DNA from: Acidimicrobiales bacterium
Lineage (GTDB): Bacteria > Actinomycetota > Acidimicrobiia > Acidimicrobiales > Palsa-688
DNA length: 35,302 nt
Direction of reading: 5' to 3'
Assembly: GCA_036378675.1 (NCBI GenBank)
Contig: DASUWA010000057.1
Span: forward strand, 1-35,302
Position 1 is the first letter of the stretch. Each line of letters starts with the position of its first letter. The position numbers and the translations under genes are program-made. Under the pieces are notes generated by a model. It saw only the letters and a list, made by a program, of their open reading frames with translations, did no database searches and was not told the origin of the DNA. Positions 7,344 through 16,146 of this stretch are shown here, in pieces.

Positions 7344-8989
7344 GCAGTTTCGATGCTTGCGGCTGACTCCAATCCGAGGAACTTGATGCTCTCCTCGCGC
7401 ATCTCGACCTTGCGGACCTTGCCCGTGACGGTCATCGGAAACTCGCCGGCGATGTGCACGTACCGCGGGATCTTGTGGCGAGCGATCCGACCCTCGCAGA
7501 AGGAACGCACGGCATCAGCCTCCAGCAAGTCGGCGCCCTTGCGCAGGCGGATCCACGCCATGAGCTCCTCGCCGTAGCGCTCGTCGGGCACGCCGACCAC
7601 GGCCACGTCTTCGATGTCGGGATGTCCGTAGAGGAACTCTTCGACTTCGCGGGGGTAGATGTTTTCGCCGCCGCGGATAACCAGGTCCTTGATGCGCCCG
7701 ACGATGTTGACGTAGCCGTCCTCGCGCATCACGCCTAGGTCACCGGTGTGCATCCACCGCGCCGCGTCGATCGCTTCCGCTGTCTTGTCCGGCTCGTTCC
7801 AGTACCCGAGCATCACCGAGTAGCCGCGCGTGCACAGCTCCCCCGGGCTACCGACCGGAACGATCCGACCGGTGTCGGGGTCAATGATCTTGATCTCGAC
7901 GTGCGGCATAACCCGGCCGACCGTTGCGGTGCGCCTGTCGAGATCGTCGTCGGCCCGGGTCTGGGTGGAGACCGGCGATGTCTCGGTCATTCCGTAGGCG
8001 ATCCCCACTTCGCTCATGTGCATCTCGTTCTGGACCCGCTTCATGATCTCCACCGGGCAGGGAGAGCCGGCCATCAAGCCGGTCCGCAAGGACGTCAGGT
8101 CATACCGGCCGAAGTCCTCGACCCCGAGCTCGGCAATGAACATGGTCGGCACCCCATACAAGGAGGTGCACCGCTCGGACTCGATCGCCGCCAGCGTCGC
8201 CGCAGGATCGAACAACGGCGCGGGAATGACGATCGTCGACCCGTGCGTCGTCGACCCGAGATTGCCCATGACCATCCCGAAGCAGTGGTAGAAGGGCACG
8301 GGCAGGCACACCCGGTCAGCTTCGCTGTACCCGAGCAACTCTCCGACGAAGAGGGCGTTGTTGAGGATGTTCTGGTGCGTGAGGGTCGCGCCCTTGGGGA
8401 ACCCGGTAGTACCGGAGGTGTACTGGATGTTGATCGGATCATCGAAGCTCAGCGACGCGCCCAGTTGCTCGAGAGCAGCGACATCGATGCCCGACCCCGC
8501 GGACTCGAGCTCGTCCCACGATGGTTCACCGATGAAGACAACCTCTCGCATCGACCCGATGTTCGGACGTACCGATTCGACCATCGATCGGTAGTCGCTG
8601 GTCTTGTGCTGCGTCGCGCTGACCAGGAGCTTCGTCCCCGACTGATTGAGCACGTACTCCAGCTCCGAAACGCGGTAGGCCGGGTTGATGTTGACGAGGA
8701 TCGCGCCGATCAGCGCAGTTCCGTACTGAACCGCCACCCACTCGGGGCAGTTGGGGGACCAGATGCCGACCCGGTCACCTTTTTCCACCCCTTTCGACAA
8801 CAACCCGTTGGCGATCCTCTGCGACCAGTCGAGCAGCTCTGCGTACGTCCAGCGGCGCCCCGACGGAAAATCAACCAGCGCTTCATGATCGGGAAGCCTC
8901 GACGCGGTGGCGGTCAGGTTGGCACCGATCGTCTCGCCCAGCAATGGCGTGTCGCTCAAACCGTGCGCATACGAGCTCGTCAGGGTCAT
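7340..8989 (-). CDS. AMP-binding acyl-CoA synthetase (fatty-acid-CoA ligase family)
   Basis: 549 aa, usual length. Activates a carboxylic acid with ATP to an acyl-adenylate and then to the CoA thioester. Motifs in order: ATP-binding [12 protein letters not shown] (190-201), AYGMTETSP (331-339), [15 protein letters not shown] (384-397), [18 protein letters not shown] (415-432), the hinge [18 protein letters not shown], and catalytic lysine K524 in TVTGKVRK. It resembles medium-chain or broad-range FadD-type ligases; the substrate is not certain. It follows the metal-dependent hydrolase gene by 22 bp on the same strand, so the two are probably one transcript under the TetR-bound promoter near 9966-10001. 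Confidence 0.9.
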   Translation of the reverse strand: MTLTSSYAHGLSDTPLLGETIGANLTATASRLPDHEALVDFPSGRRWTYAELLDWSQRIANGLLSKGVEKGDRVGIWSPNCPEWVAVQYGTALIGAILVNINPAYRVSELEYVLNQSGTKLLVSATQHKTSDYRSMVESVRPNIGSMREVVFIGEPSWDELESAGSGIDVAALEQLGASLSFDDPINIQYTSGTTGFPKGATLTHQNILNNALFVGELLGYSEADRVCLPVPFYHCFGMVMGNLGSTTHGSTIVIPAPLFDPAATLAAIESERCTSLYGVPTMFIAELGVEDFGRYDLTSLRTGLMAGSPCPVEIMKRVQNEMHMSEVGIAYGMTETSPVSTQTRADDDLDRRTATVGRVMPHVEIKIIDPDTGRIVPVGSPGELCTRGYSVMLGYWNEPDKTAEAIDAARWMHTGDLGVMREDGYVNIVGRIKDLVIRGGENIYPREVEEFLYGHPDIEDVAVVGVPDERYGEELMAWIRLRKGADLLEADAVRSFCEGRIARHKIPRYVHIAGEFPMTVTGKVRKVEMREESIKFLGLESAASIETA

Positions 8990-9011
8990 CCAGGCCCCAA
9001 CGGTAACCGGC

Positions 9012-9938
9012 CTAGGCTCGGGAGAGCACCTCTATGAGCTCTCCGTCCGAGCCGAATAGCTTCTCGCGCCACGCCGCGACCAGTTCCGTGGTGTCCCGGT
9101 CGTTCGGGTGGAATCCGATTCGGTGGTACTGGAAGAGGTGGCGGTTGGCTTCCTTGGTGGTGAACGGTGACTTCCGGAGCCGCCACAGGCTCTTCGCCAC
9201 GTCGAGCGGGTGGCGCCTGGCGTAGGGATCGCGTGCAAGGGAGATGGCCGCCCAGGTCCCGGTTTCCAGAACGAAGGTGAGGTGGGTCAACCACATCGTC
9301 ACTTGTCGCATCAGCTCGGTTCCACCGACCGTGCGGTAGACGTCGAAGGCGACCGCCTTGTGCTCGGACTCCTCGAGCGCGTGCCAAATCAGCAGGTATC
9401 GAAACCCGGGATGGCCGATCTCCTGGCGCGCCTCCTCGTGACTGAGAAGGTTCTCGGCGAGTGAAGCGGTGTAGTGCTCGAGCGCCGCGGTGAACGCGAG
9501 GTTGGTCTTCTTGCCCTGGAACTTCTCGCGAAACGCGGTCATGACCCTGACGTAGTGGCCGATCTGGTGCGTGGGGTAGCCGAGCTCGGCGAGCTTGTCG
9601 TTGAGGACCCGGTGCTCGCGGCCGTGCATCGACTCCTGGCCGATGAAACCCTCGACGTCCTTGGCGAGCTTCGGGTCGGTGATCTCGTCGGCCGCGGCGC
9701 GGACCGACCGCACGAAGTAGTCCTCTCCGTCGGGGAACACCGACGACAGCACGGCGAGGATGTGCGACATCACGATGTCGCCGTCCACCGCGAAGTGCTT
9801 GGGCAGATCGGCGATCCAGCTGTCGAAATCCATCGGCCGGGTCGGCACCGCCTCCGAACCGGGGAGCTGGCGCCTGATCTCCTCGCTCGAGGCTGCCGCG
9901 CTCGGTTGGGGGCTGCGGGCAATGGTCGTCTGGCTCAT
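9012..9938 (-). CDS. metal-dependent hydrolase (PF10118-type)
   Basis: 308 aa, mostly helical. The family's metal-binding pattern is visible as QESMHGREH (101-109), and further His/Glu pairs occur in [20 protein letters not shown] and [15 protein letters not shown]. The last matches the conserved second half of these di-metal helical proteins. The reaction is unknown; members often sit next to fatty-acid genes, as here, just before an acyl-CoA synthetase. The frame opens earlier, but GGAGG lies 5 nt before the ATG at 9938, which settles the start. It is divergent from a TetR gene with a 36-bp palindrome between them. Confidence 0.85.
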   Translation of the reverse strand: MSQTTIARSPQPSAAASSEEIRRQLPGSEAVPTRPMDFDSWIADLPKHFAVDGDIVMSHILAVLSSVFPDGEDYFVRSVRAAADEITDPKLAKDVEGFIGQESMHGREHRVLNDKLAELGYPTHQIGHYVRVMTAFREKFQGKKTNLAFTAALEHYTASLAENLLSHEEARQEIGHPGFRYLLIWHALEESEHKAVAFDVYRTVGGTELMRQVTMWLTHLTFVLETGTWAAISLARDPYARRHPLDVAKSLWRLRKSPFTTKEANRHLFQYHRIGFHPNDRDTTELVAAWREKLFGSDGELIEVLSRA

Positions 9939-9965
9939 GTCGACCTCCGGGGGAATCAGGTCCAT

Positions 9966-10007
9966 GGTGTTACCATCAGTAATGTTACTGCTCGTTACAC
10001 CTATAAT
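9966..10007 (+). promoter_or_regulatory. 36-bp palindromic TetR operator (9966-10001) and -10 box of the tetR gene
   Basis: An imperfect palindrome centred between 9983 and 9984. The inner arms CAGTAA-TG-TTACTG (9977-9990) are perfect. The outer arms GGTGTTAC (9966-9973) and GTTACACC (9994-10001) match at 7 of 8 positions about the same centre. TATAAT at 10002-10007 lies 6 nt before the GTG of the TetR gene, so transcription should begin at or near the start codon. A repressor bound here would block both the divergent hydrolase/ligase unit and its own gene. Inferred, but the symmetry is strong. Confidence 0.75.
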
Positions 10008-10013
10008 GCAAAT

Positions 10014-10667
10014 GTGCCTGTAAGACGTCATACCCGCCGGAGCCCCCGGACCGAGTACCATGCCTCGCTCGCCGCCAAGCGGGAGGCCCGCCGCGAGGTC
10101 CTGGTCCGCGCCGCGACGGACGCGATCCGCCGCCTCGGGCCGGAGGCGTCGATGGACGCGATGGCCGCCGAGGCGGGGATCACCAAGCCGATCCTGTACC
10201 GCTACTTCGGCGACCGCGACGGGCTGATCACCGCGGTGGCGGACTGCTTCGCCGACGAGCTCCTAGCCCGGCTAGAGAAGATCATCCTGAGCGACGAACC
10301 ACCGGGCGTTCGTACCCGCCAGGCGATCGACTGCTATGTGGCGTTCATCGAGGAGGACCCGGCGTTGTACGGATTCTTCTCCCACCACGCTGCCGTCGGG
10401 GGGCCCGCGGTCCGCAGCGTTGTCGACCGAGTCGCAGCTGCCCTGGCGCGCGCCGTTGGCGAAGGCCTGCGAGAAGCAAGGGTCGACGCCGGTCCGGCGG
10501 AGACCTGGGCATACGGGATCGTCGGCATGGTGCACATGGCCGGCGCGCACTGGGCTGCGGACCCGGCCATTCCGCGCGACAGGCTCATCGACTACTTGAC
10601 CAACCTCACCCGCTTCGGCGTCGAAGGCGAGCAATCGCCCGTGCCGCGCACGGAGTCACGCCGCTAG
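10014..10667 (+). CDS. TetR/AcrR family transcriptional regulator
   Basis: 217 aa. The N-terminal helix-turn-helix is visible in SMDAMAAEAGITKPILYRYF followed by GDRDGLITAV, the TetR consensus. The C-terminal helical domain (ADCFADELLARLEK onward to DRLIDYLTNLTRFG) would bind a ligand, plausibly an acyl-CoA given the neighbours. The reading frame is open much further upstream, through the divergent gene, but GTG at 10014 is preceded by TATAAT with a 6-nt gap and no ribosome site. I therefore place a leaderless start there. Divergent from the hydrolase/acyl-CoA ligase unit, which it probably represses. Confidence 0.88.
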   Translation: MPVRRHTRRSPRTEYHASLAAKREARREVLVRAATDAIRRLGPEASMDAMAAEAGITKPILYRYFGDRDGLITAVADCFADELLARLEKIILSDEPPGVRTRQAIDCYVAFIEEDPALYGFFSHHAAVGGPAVRSVVDRVAAALARAVGEGLREARVDAGPAETWAYGIVGMVHMAGAHWAADPAIPRDRLIDYLTNLTRFGVEGEQSPVPRTESRR

Positions 10668-10710
10668 CCGGACCGTATGTCCCGAAGGTAGTTCTAAACC
10701 AGGGGTCCGG

Positions 10711-11952
10711 TCAGCGGTTGCGTGCCTCGCGATAGGGAACGTCCTTCGACGCGTCCGGCTCGCGCGGAAGGCCGAGCGAGCGTTCGCCGATGATGTTCTT
10801 CTGGATCTCGTCGGTTCCGCCAGCGATCGACTGGGCTGGCACGGAGATGAGGATCTCGGCGAGCAGCCCGTTCAGGGAGCCATGCGGGTCCTGGCCGGCG
10901 AGCATCGCCTGGGCGCCACCGATCATTGCGTGCACCTTGGCGGCTTGACGCGCCACGTTGCTGAGGGCGAGCTTTCCGATCGATCCCTCCGGACCCGGGG
11001 GACGTCCCAGCGCGCGCGATGCCCTCGCCCGGTCGGCGGTCCACTGGCTGGCGCGGTGCATCGCCATCAGGCGGGCGACCTCCTGCCGGATGATCGGATC
11101 GCGATCGACGTTCCTCGACCGCGCGTGTTCGACGACGAGGTCGACCCGCCCGGCGCGCTGCGGGTACCAGGAGTAGACCCTCGCACGTTCGGCGGCTTCT
11201 TCGACCGCCTCGTCCAGCGCAGGTCCCGGGTCCACCCCGTCGAGCATCGAGGTCCCGAAAGCACCGAAGTGCCTTTCGTGGGCGAGGGTCGCGAGCGCGG
11301 CAGTCCAGCCCTTGTTGACCTCCCCCACAACCCAGCCGCGCGGGATCCTCGCGTCGGTTAGGAACACCTCGTTGAACGAGGCGTGGTAGTTCATCTGTCT
11401 CAGGGGGCGAACCTCGACGCCCGGCTGCTTCATCGGCAGTACGAAATACGTGATGCCCTGGTGCTTCGGGACGTCCCAGTTGGTGCGGGCAACGAGCATC
11501 CCGAGATCGGCGTGGTGGGCGCTGGTGTTCCAGACCTTCTGGCCGTTGACCACCCACTCGTCCCCGTCGAGAACGGCGGTGGTGATCAGCCCGGCGAGAT
11601 CCGAGCCCGCAGCCGGCTCGCTGAACAGCTGGCACCAAACCTCCTCACCGGTGAGAAGTGGTCGTAGGAAACGCTCGCGGACGTGGTCTGGGCCCTGTTC
11701 AAGGATGGTCGGGCCGGCAAGACCCGCCGGGACCGTCGATACCGCACCGCAACGATGGATCTCGCGGCGCACCACCTCGTCGGCCCACGCGGGCAGTCCC
11801 CTCCCGTACCAGCGTTGCGGCCACGAAGGAACCGCCCACCCTGAGTCGACGAGACGGGTCCGCCATTCGCGGAGCGACAGCGATGGGTCCCAGCTGCTGG
11901 TCACCCACTCCCTCACCTCTGAACGCAACGCCTCCTCGCTGCGTTCGGGCAC
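10711..11952 (-). CDS. acyl-CoA dehydrogenase family protein
   Basis: 413 aa, typical length. FAD-linked alpha,beta-dehydrogenation of an acyl-CoA. The FAD and substrate strand CQLFSEPAAGSDLA (107-120) is followed by WNTSAHHADLGMLVART, and the C terminus has SIAGGTDEIQKNIIGERSLG, the usual FAD-contact end. The GTG start at 11952 gives the normal N-terminal helices. It lies 24 bp after the SDR gene on the same strand, so both are probably one transcript. Together with the ligase at 7340 and the hydratase at 4407 it could take part in breakdown of one class of fatty or branched acids. The specific substrate is unknown. Confidence 0.9.
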   Translation of the reverse strand: MPERSEEALRSEVREWVTSSWDPSLSLREWRTRLVDSGWAVPSWPQRWYGRGLPAWADEVVRREIHRCGAVSTVPAGLAGPTILEQGPDHVRERFLRPLLTGEEVWCQLFSEPAAGSDLAGLITTAVLDGDEWVVNGQKVWNTSAHHADLGMLVARTNWDVPKHQGITYFVLPMKQPGVEVRPLRQMNYHASFNEVFLTDARIPRGWVVGEVNKGWTAALATLAHERHFGAFGTSMLDGVDPGPALDEAVEEAAERARVYSWYPQRAGRVDLVVEHARSRNVDRDPIIRQEVARLMAMHRASQWTADRARASRALGRPPGPEGSIGKLALSNVARQAAKVHAMIGGAQAMLAGQDPHGSLNGLLAEILISVPAQSIAGGTDEIQKNIIGERSLGLPREPDASKDVPYREARNR

Positions 11953-11976
11953 GCGCGAAGGCTATGCCAAGTTGCT

Positions 11977-12861
11977 TCACGCGAAGTAATGCCCCTCCTC
12001 CATGTCGTCGACCAGACCCGGCTGTGCCGGCTCCCAGTCGAGGAGCTTGCGGGTCACTTCGCTCGTCGTCGGAAGGTCGGCCGCGAAGATTAGTCCCAAC
12101 CAACCGAAGTGCTCGGCCGCAGCCTCCCGCGGTATAGAGGCGACAGGGAGATCGAGATGCCGCCCGATCACCTCCGCGATTGTTCGCGCCGGTACGCCCT
12201 CGTCGGCGACCGCGTGCAGGGCCGATCCTGCCGGTGCATCCTCCAGTGCCTTGCGAAAAAGTACCGCCGCGTCGACGCGGTGCACGGCCGGCCAACGGTT
12301 CGAGCCGTCGGCGACATAACCGGAGACGCCTTTTTCGCGGGCGATATCAACGAGCCTCGAGACGAAGCCCTGATCACCTTCTCCGTGGACAGTCGGCGGG
12401 AGCCGGACGACTCCGGAACGCACGCCGCTGCCGGCGAGCGCGAGTGTCATCTCCGCAGCGGGAGAGCGAGGAAAATCGGCACGAGCCGCGTCGTGCTCGG
12501 TCGCCGGCCGATCCTCTGCGACAGTCGCCACCCCTGACGCAATGAAGAACGGCCGTCCGGTGCCTTCGATCACCGCACCGATGGCTCCGATTGCCTGCAG
12601 ATCGGTCCGAACCGACACTTCGAAGTTGGTGAAGTCGTGGATGAAGGCCAAGTGGATGACCCCATCCGATTCGGATGCTCCCTTGCGCAGGCTGTCGAGA
12701 TCCTCGAGCGAACCACGCAGCACCTCTGCTCCTGCGGCGTCGATCGCCTTGGCCGAGTCGTCGGAGCGAGCTAGCCCCACAACTTGATGACCGGCGCCGA
12801 TCAGTTCCGGAACGACTGCCGAGCCGATGAACCCGGACGCGCCGGTGACGAATACGCGCAT
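11977..12861 (-). CDS. NAD-dependent epimerase/dehydratase family protein (extended SDR)
   Basis: 294 aa. The nucleotide-binding motif GASGFIG (residues 7-13) follows MRVFVT. The protein has the extended-SDR pattern (VVGLARSDDSAKAI, DGVIHLAFIHDF, a PPTVHGEGDQGF loop and RWPAVHRVDAA). The classical YxxxK pair is not obvious, so it may be an atypical NmrA- or epimerase-like member. GGAGG lies 7 nt before the ATG at 12861 and fixes the start, which is better than a GTG two codons earlier. It is the first gene of a unit with the acyl-CoA dehydrogenase and is divergent from the second TetR gene. Substrate unknown. Confidence 0.85.
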   Translation of the reverse strand: MRVFVTGASGFIGSAVVPELIGAGHQVVGLARSDDSAKAIDAAGAEVLRGSLEDLDSLRKGASESDGVIHLAFIHDFTNFEVSVRTDLQAIGAIGAVIEGTGRPFFIASGVATVAEDRPATEHDAARADFPRSPAAEMTLALAGSGVRSGVVRLPPTVHGEGDQGFVSRLVDIAREKGVSGYVADGSNRWPAVHRVDAAVLFRKALEDAPAGSALHAVADEGVPARTIAEVIGRHLDLPVASIPREAAAEHFGWLGLIFAADLPTTSEVTRKLLDWEPAQPGLVDDMEEGHYFA

Positions 12862-12881
12862 GACCACACCTCCAGTTTTAT

Positions 12882-12940
12882 TGCAGGTCCTCTTGCAGGT
12901 TCCTGCTGCCGGTCCTGCTGCCGGTCCTCTTGCCGGCCCC
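12882..12940 (+). repeat. 12-bp tandem repeat array (about 4.5 units)
   Basis: Units of the form TGCMGGTCCTSY follow one another, one unit carrying an extra T. The array is in the divergent spacer between the SDR and TetR genes, just upstream of the SDR ribosome site. Repeat number could affect expression; no function is visible. Confidence 0.7.
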
Positions 12941-12975
12941 GGGCTGCGCCCGGCTGGGCGGACTCGACGTCAGGG

Positions 12976-13025
12976 ACTGACATCACCCTAGCCATACGAT
13001 GTCAGTCGCTGTCATCAGGTATTTT
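12976..13025 (+). promoter_or_regulatory. TetR-type operator and promoter
   Basis: A perfect 9-bp inverted repeat, ACTGACATC (12976-12984) and GATGTCAGT (12998-13006), has a 13-nt spacer. A related half-site, CTGTCATC (13010-13017), follows. TATTTT at 13020-13025 is 6 nt before the GTG at 13032. The repeat overlaps the expected -35 region, so binding would block the tetR promoter and probably the divergent SDR unit. Confidence 0.7.
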
Positions 13026-13031
13026 GGCCCT

Positions 13032-13589
13032 GTGTCCCGGTGGGAACCGAACGCGCAGCAACGGCTCAGGGAAGCCGCGATGGAGCTCTACCTCGAGCGC
13101 GGGTTCGACGACACGACGGTTGCGGAGATCGCCAACCGGGCGGGGCTCACCGAGCGCACGTTCTTCCGCCACTTCGCAGACAAGCGCGAGGTCCTGTTCT
13201 GGGGGTCGAGCGCATTGCAGGATCTGATCGTCGGTGCTGTCAACGACGCACCTGCGGCTGCCTCCCCGATCGATGCGGTCGCTGCTGGTTTGGAAGCCAC
13301 AGCAGCGGTGTTCCGGGACGTTGACTTTTCCCGGAAGCGTCAGGCCGTCATTGCTTCTACTCCGGAGCTTCGAGAACGCGAGCTGATCAAGATGGCGACG
13401 CTCGCGGCCGCGACCGCCGAGGCTTTACGTCGTCGCGGAGTCAACGAGCCCGGGGCAAGTCTCGCCGCGGAGGCAGGCATCGCGGTGTTCAAGGTCGCCT
13501 TCGAACGCTGGATCCACAAGGGCAACAAGCGCGACTTCGCCGATCTCGTCCACGACTCGCTGGACGAATTGAAGACTGTCACCCGCTAG
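13032..13589 (+). CDS. TetR family transcriptional regulator
   Basis: 185 aa. The DNA-binding head REAAMELYLERGFDDTTVAE plus IANRAGLTERTFFRHFADKR is a clear TetR helix-turn-helix; the FFRHFADKREVLFWG end is typical of one large actinobacterial group. The frame is open to an ATG at 12999, but that codon lies inside the operator palindrome. Relatives begin at SRWEPNAQxRLREAA, exactly at the GTG 13032 (13032-13034). With TATTTT 6 nt before that GTG, I read it as a leaderless start. It probably represses the divergent SDR/acyl-CoA dehydrogenase unit and itself. Its stop is 4 bp from the stop of the convergent permease. Confidence 0.87.
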   Translation: MSRWEPNAQQRLREAAMELYLERGFDDTTVAEIANRAGLTERTFFRHFADKREVLFWGSSALQDLIVGAVNDAPAAASPIDAVAAGLEATAAVFRDVDFSRKRQAVIASTPELRERELIKMATLAAATAEALRRRGVNEPGASLAAEAGIAVFKVAFERWIHKGNKRDFADLVHDSLDELKTVTR

Positions 13590-13593
13590 CGAC

Positions 13594-16146
13594 CTATTCG
13601 AGAGGTCGACGGCTGATGACGGGCGGTTCCCTCCCGGCTAGGAGCCATCCACCGAGCACTGCCACCAACGGAAGCCCCACCAGGATGACGATCAGGTTGC
13701 CGGTCGGGACATGAGTGAGCGGGTGGAGATCCCTGTGGTACCAGACGAGTAAAGCCGCGTACGCGCCGGTGGTGCCGAGGACCGCGCCGAGGAGGGCCAG
13801 CGCGCCGGCGGTTGCGCCGGTCAGGTTCCGGCGCGTCTTGTTGCTGGCTCCGGTGGCGGCGAGGGTGCGAAGGTCGTTTGCCGTCTCGCTGCGGATCAGC
13901 CCGACAGTCATGGCGAGAACGCCTAGCGCCAGCAGTATGCCCGCGGTGGTGGACCAATTCCGCAGCGAAGCCAGGGAGTTCTGAGCGTGCCTCGTCTCCA
14001 TGAAGAGGCCGGCGCTGGCGGCCAGCCGGCGGGCGGTGCTTATCTGCCCCGCTGTGAGCGGATGGTCGGTCTCGATCAGCCATCCGGACGGAATTGGCTG
14101 CAGTCCCGACCGCTGGACGGCTCGGGGAGTGATGAGCGTCGTCGGAGCCGAGCTCAGCTTCGGAAGTTGGTTGAAATGCTGGATCGCCGGGTGTGAGATC
14201 CGTTGCGAGTTGTCTGGCCCCCTGGCCTTGGAGAAGTTGGTGAACTCGGGGGCGAAGATCTGCAGCCGGGTGAGGTCCGTCCGCGACGAGAGAATCTCGG
14301 TGTCGGCGCTGATCTGATCCTCTCTGATCCCATAGTGAGAGAGCAGTGCGGGAGTGGCGACGTAAAGCGGCAGAACGAACGACACGTCTTCGCCGCGCGC
14401 CCCGGTGGTCACCTGGGCCAATATCGCAGTCGGGTAGCCGTCGTGTTGCGTCTCGCCGGCACACGCGGCGCCGGTGCAAACGACATGGTCGGTCTGGATC
14501 GGGATGGTCTGGGTTCGGGGGTCGTAGGCCTGCTCGAGAGGCAATGCGACGTTGGCATGAATAGCTTCCGCCAGTTGGTTGACCGACGTATTGAGCGCTT
14601 GTAGCTGATCGGCGGTAAGAGACGGCACAGGGTCTCCGGCTCCGCCGGGCGTGAAGTACAGCATCATCTGATGCGACGAAAGGTTTCCTGGGGCGGAGGG
14701 ATTCTGGACCGCGGCGGAGCTGACGACGATGGTGGCAGCGATGCCTATCGCGAGCGTGATGGCACCGAGCGCAGCTCCCGAGCGGGCTTGGTAACGGGAA
14801 AGATCGCGAAGCGCCAGCCGCACGGAAACCGAAGCGTGTCGCGCGACTGCACTGATGGCCTGTATCGCCAGTGGCGAAAGAAACAGCAACCCGATCGCAG
14901 TCCCGAGAGTGCCGAAAATGATGAAACCGGCACGGTGTTGGTCTGCGAACGCGAGCAGAACCAGGCCGGACGACAAAAGGACTCCACCGAGCGCGGCGAA
15001 ACGGTGCGCCGGCTGAGGCCGAGGCGGCCGACCGGATAGGGCCGCGACGACACTTATGCGCGACACCGCTCGCGCCGGCCACCATGCAGCAGCGACCGCC
15101 GTGATGAAAGTGAGGATCATCGCTGCGGCTATCCCCCACCATGGCAGCGAGAACCGGGCGATCCGGTGACCGGTGATCGACTCCAGCGTCGGCACGAACG
15201 CCAGCCAACCTGCCAGCCCGACGATCGTCCCGACCACCGCGGCAGTGACGCCCACCGCGGCGCCGTTGGCGAGCATCACGCCGCGGACGTTCCTGTCGGT
15301 TGCGCCTAAGGCCCCGAGCATGCCCACCGAACGCAACCTTCGATGCGCCATCACGGTGAACCCGGCGACCGCCATCAATCCCACGAACAGCAGACCTAGC
15401 GTCCCTAAAACGAGCACCAGCGTTTCGGCTGCCGTCTTGTTGTCGTGACCTCGCGACATGACGGTTAGGCCGTTTCTGCTCGGTAGATGCACCGACTGCA
15501 AGCCTCCCTGGCTTGCATTGAGGAGGACCGAGATCCGGTCCGGCGATGTGATTTGTCCCGGAGAGACAAGCACGAACTGATCCCGGAAATTCAGGGGGTT
15601 CTCGACGACTCCTACCACCCGAAGGGTCTGGTTGCCCTCCACCCAGGTGTCCCCGATGTGCAGGCCGAGCAGCACGGCAACATCGCTCGTGATCGCTGCC
15701 TCGCCCGGACCGTTGGGGAAGTGTCCGCTGTCGAGCCGGATGGTCACGCTGTCGTACGGACCGTGCGGATTCATCGCCCGCAAGTCGATGCTGGATACCG
15801 ACCCCGGTATAGGGACGCTCTGGTGGGCGATCACGTCCACGGTGCCGAACCGGCTTTGTATGGCGTCGATGTCGGCGGTGAGCAGAGGGTCGGATCCGGG
15901 TAGGTCGATGATGGTGTTCGCCTTGCCGTACTGAGGGTTGTTCTTCAGTTGGTCGGCGTTGGACGCGACCCCGAGCCCGATGACGGTGCCTGCGACGGCG
16001 ACTATTAGTAGAGCCAGAACGAGCACCTGCTGGCGCCATTCCCGCCTGAACAGCCGCCACGCCCAGCGCCTGATCGCCCGTCGGGCGGGAGCTCCGCCGC
16101 CACGAGCCGCCGGCGCGACCGGGCGCTCCAGGATCGCGGTGCTCAT
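13594..16146 (-). CDS. FtsX-like ABC transporter permease (MacB-type)
   Basis: 850 aa, the size of two-repeat FtsX/MacB-like permeases. The first membrane helix is near residues 40-60 (VLVLALLIVAVAGTVIGLG). It is followed by a large extracellular domain, three helices around residues 260-400 (VLGTLGLLFVGLMAVAGFTV and AAVVGTIVGLAGWLAFV), a second extracellular domain, and a final group of helices ending in LIVILVGLPLVAVLGGWLLA. It would sit in the membrane with the ATPase encoded just upstream, exporting or releasing a lipid, peptide or drug; the substrate is unknown. The ATG at 16146 overlaps the ATPase stop as ATGA, indicating coupled translation. A long arginine-rich frame over the same region is its shadow. 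Confidence 0.9.
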   Translation of the reverse strand: MSTAILERPVAPAARGGGAPARRAIRRWAWRLFRREWRQQVLVLALLIVAVAGTVIGLGVASNADQLKNNPQYGKANTIIDLPGSDPLLTADIDAIQSRFGTVDVIAHQSVPIPGSVSSIDLRAMNPHGPYDSVTIRLDSGHFPNGPGEAAITSDVAVLLGLHIGDTWVEGNQTLRVVGVVENPLNFRDQFVLVSPGQITSPDRISVLLNASQGGLQSVHLPSRNGLTVMSRGHDNKTAAETLVLVLGTLGLLFVGLMAVAGFTVMAHRRLRSVGMLGALGATDRNVRGVMLANGAAVGVTAAVVGTIVGLAGWLAFVPTLESITGHRIARFSLPWWGIAAAMILTFITAVAAAWWPARAVSRISVVAALSGRPPRPQPAHRFAALGGVLLSSGLVLLAFADQHRAGFIIFGTLGTAIGLLFLSPLAIQAISAVARHASVSVRLALRDLSRYQARSGAALGAITLAIGIAATIVVSSAAVQNPSAPGNLSSHQMMLYFTPGGAGDPVPSLTADQLQALNTSVNQLAEAIHANVALPLEQAYDPRTQTIPIQTDHVVCTGAACAGETQHDGYPTAILAQVTTGARGEDVSFVLPLYVATPALLSHYGIREDQISADTEILSSRTDLTRLQIFAPEFTNFSKARGPDNSQRISHPAIQHFNQLPKLSSAPTTLITPRAVQRSGLQPIPSGWLIETDHPLTAGQISTARRLAASAGLFMETRHAQNSLASLRNWSTTAGILLALGVLAMTVGLIRSETANDLRTLAATGASNKTRRNLTGATAGALALLGAVLGTTGAYAALLVWYHRDLHPLTHVPTGNLIVILVGLPLVAVLGGWLLAGREPPVISRRPLE

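Noticed and set aside
7748-9037. 429-aa plus-strand frame
   Set aside because: Antisense shadow of the acyl-CoA synthetase, which has all family motifs.
10694-11638. 314-aa minus-strand frame
   Set aside because: Arginine-rich shadow in another frame of the acyl-CoA dehydrogenase.
12882-12940. Short CRISPR array
   Set aside because: Units are directly joined without spacers and are only 12 bases long.
13586-16060. 824-aa frame on the minus strand
   Set aside because: Arginine-, histidine- and proline-rich shadow of the FtsX-like permease; no domain.
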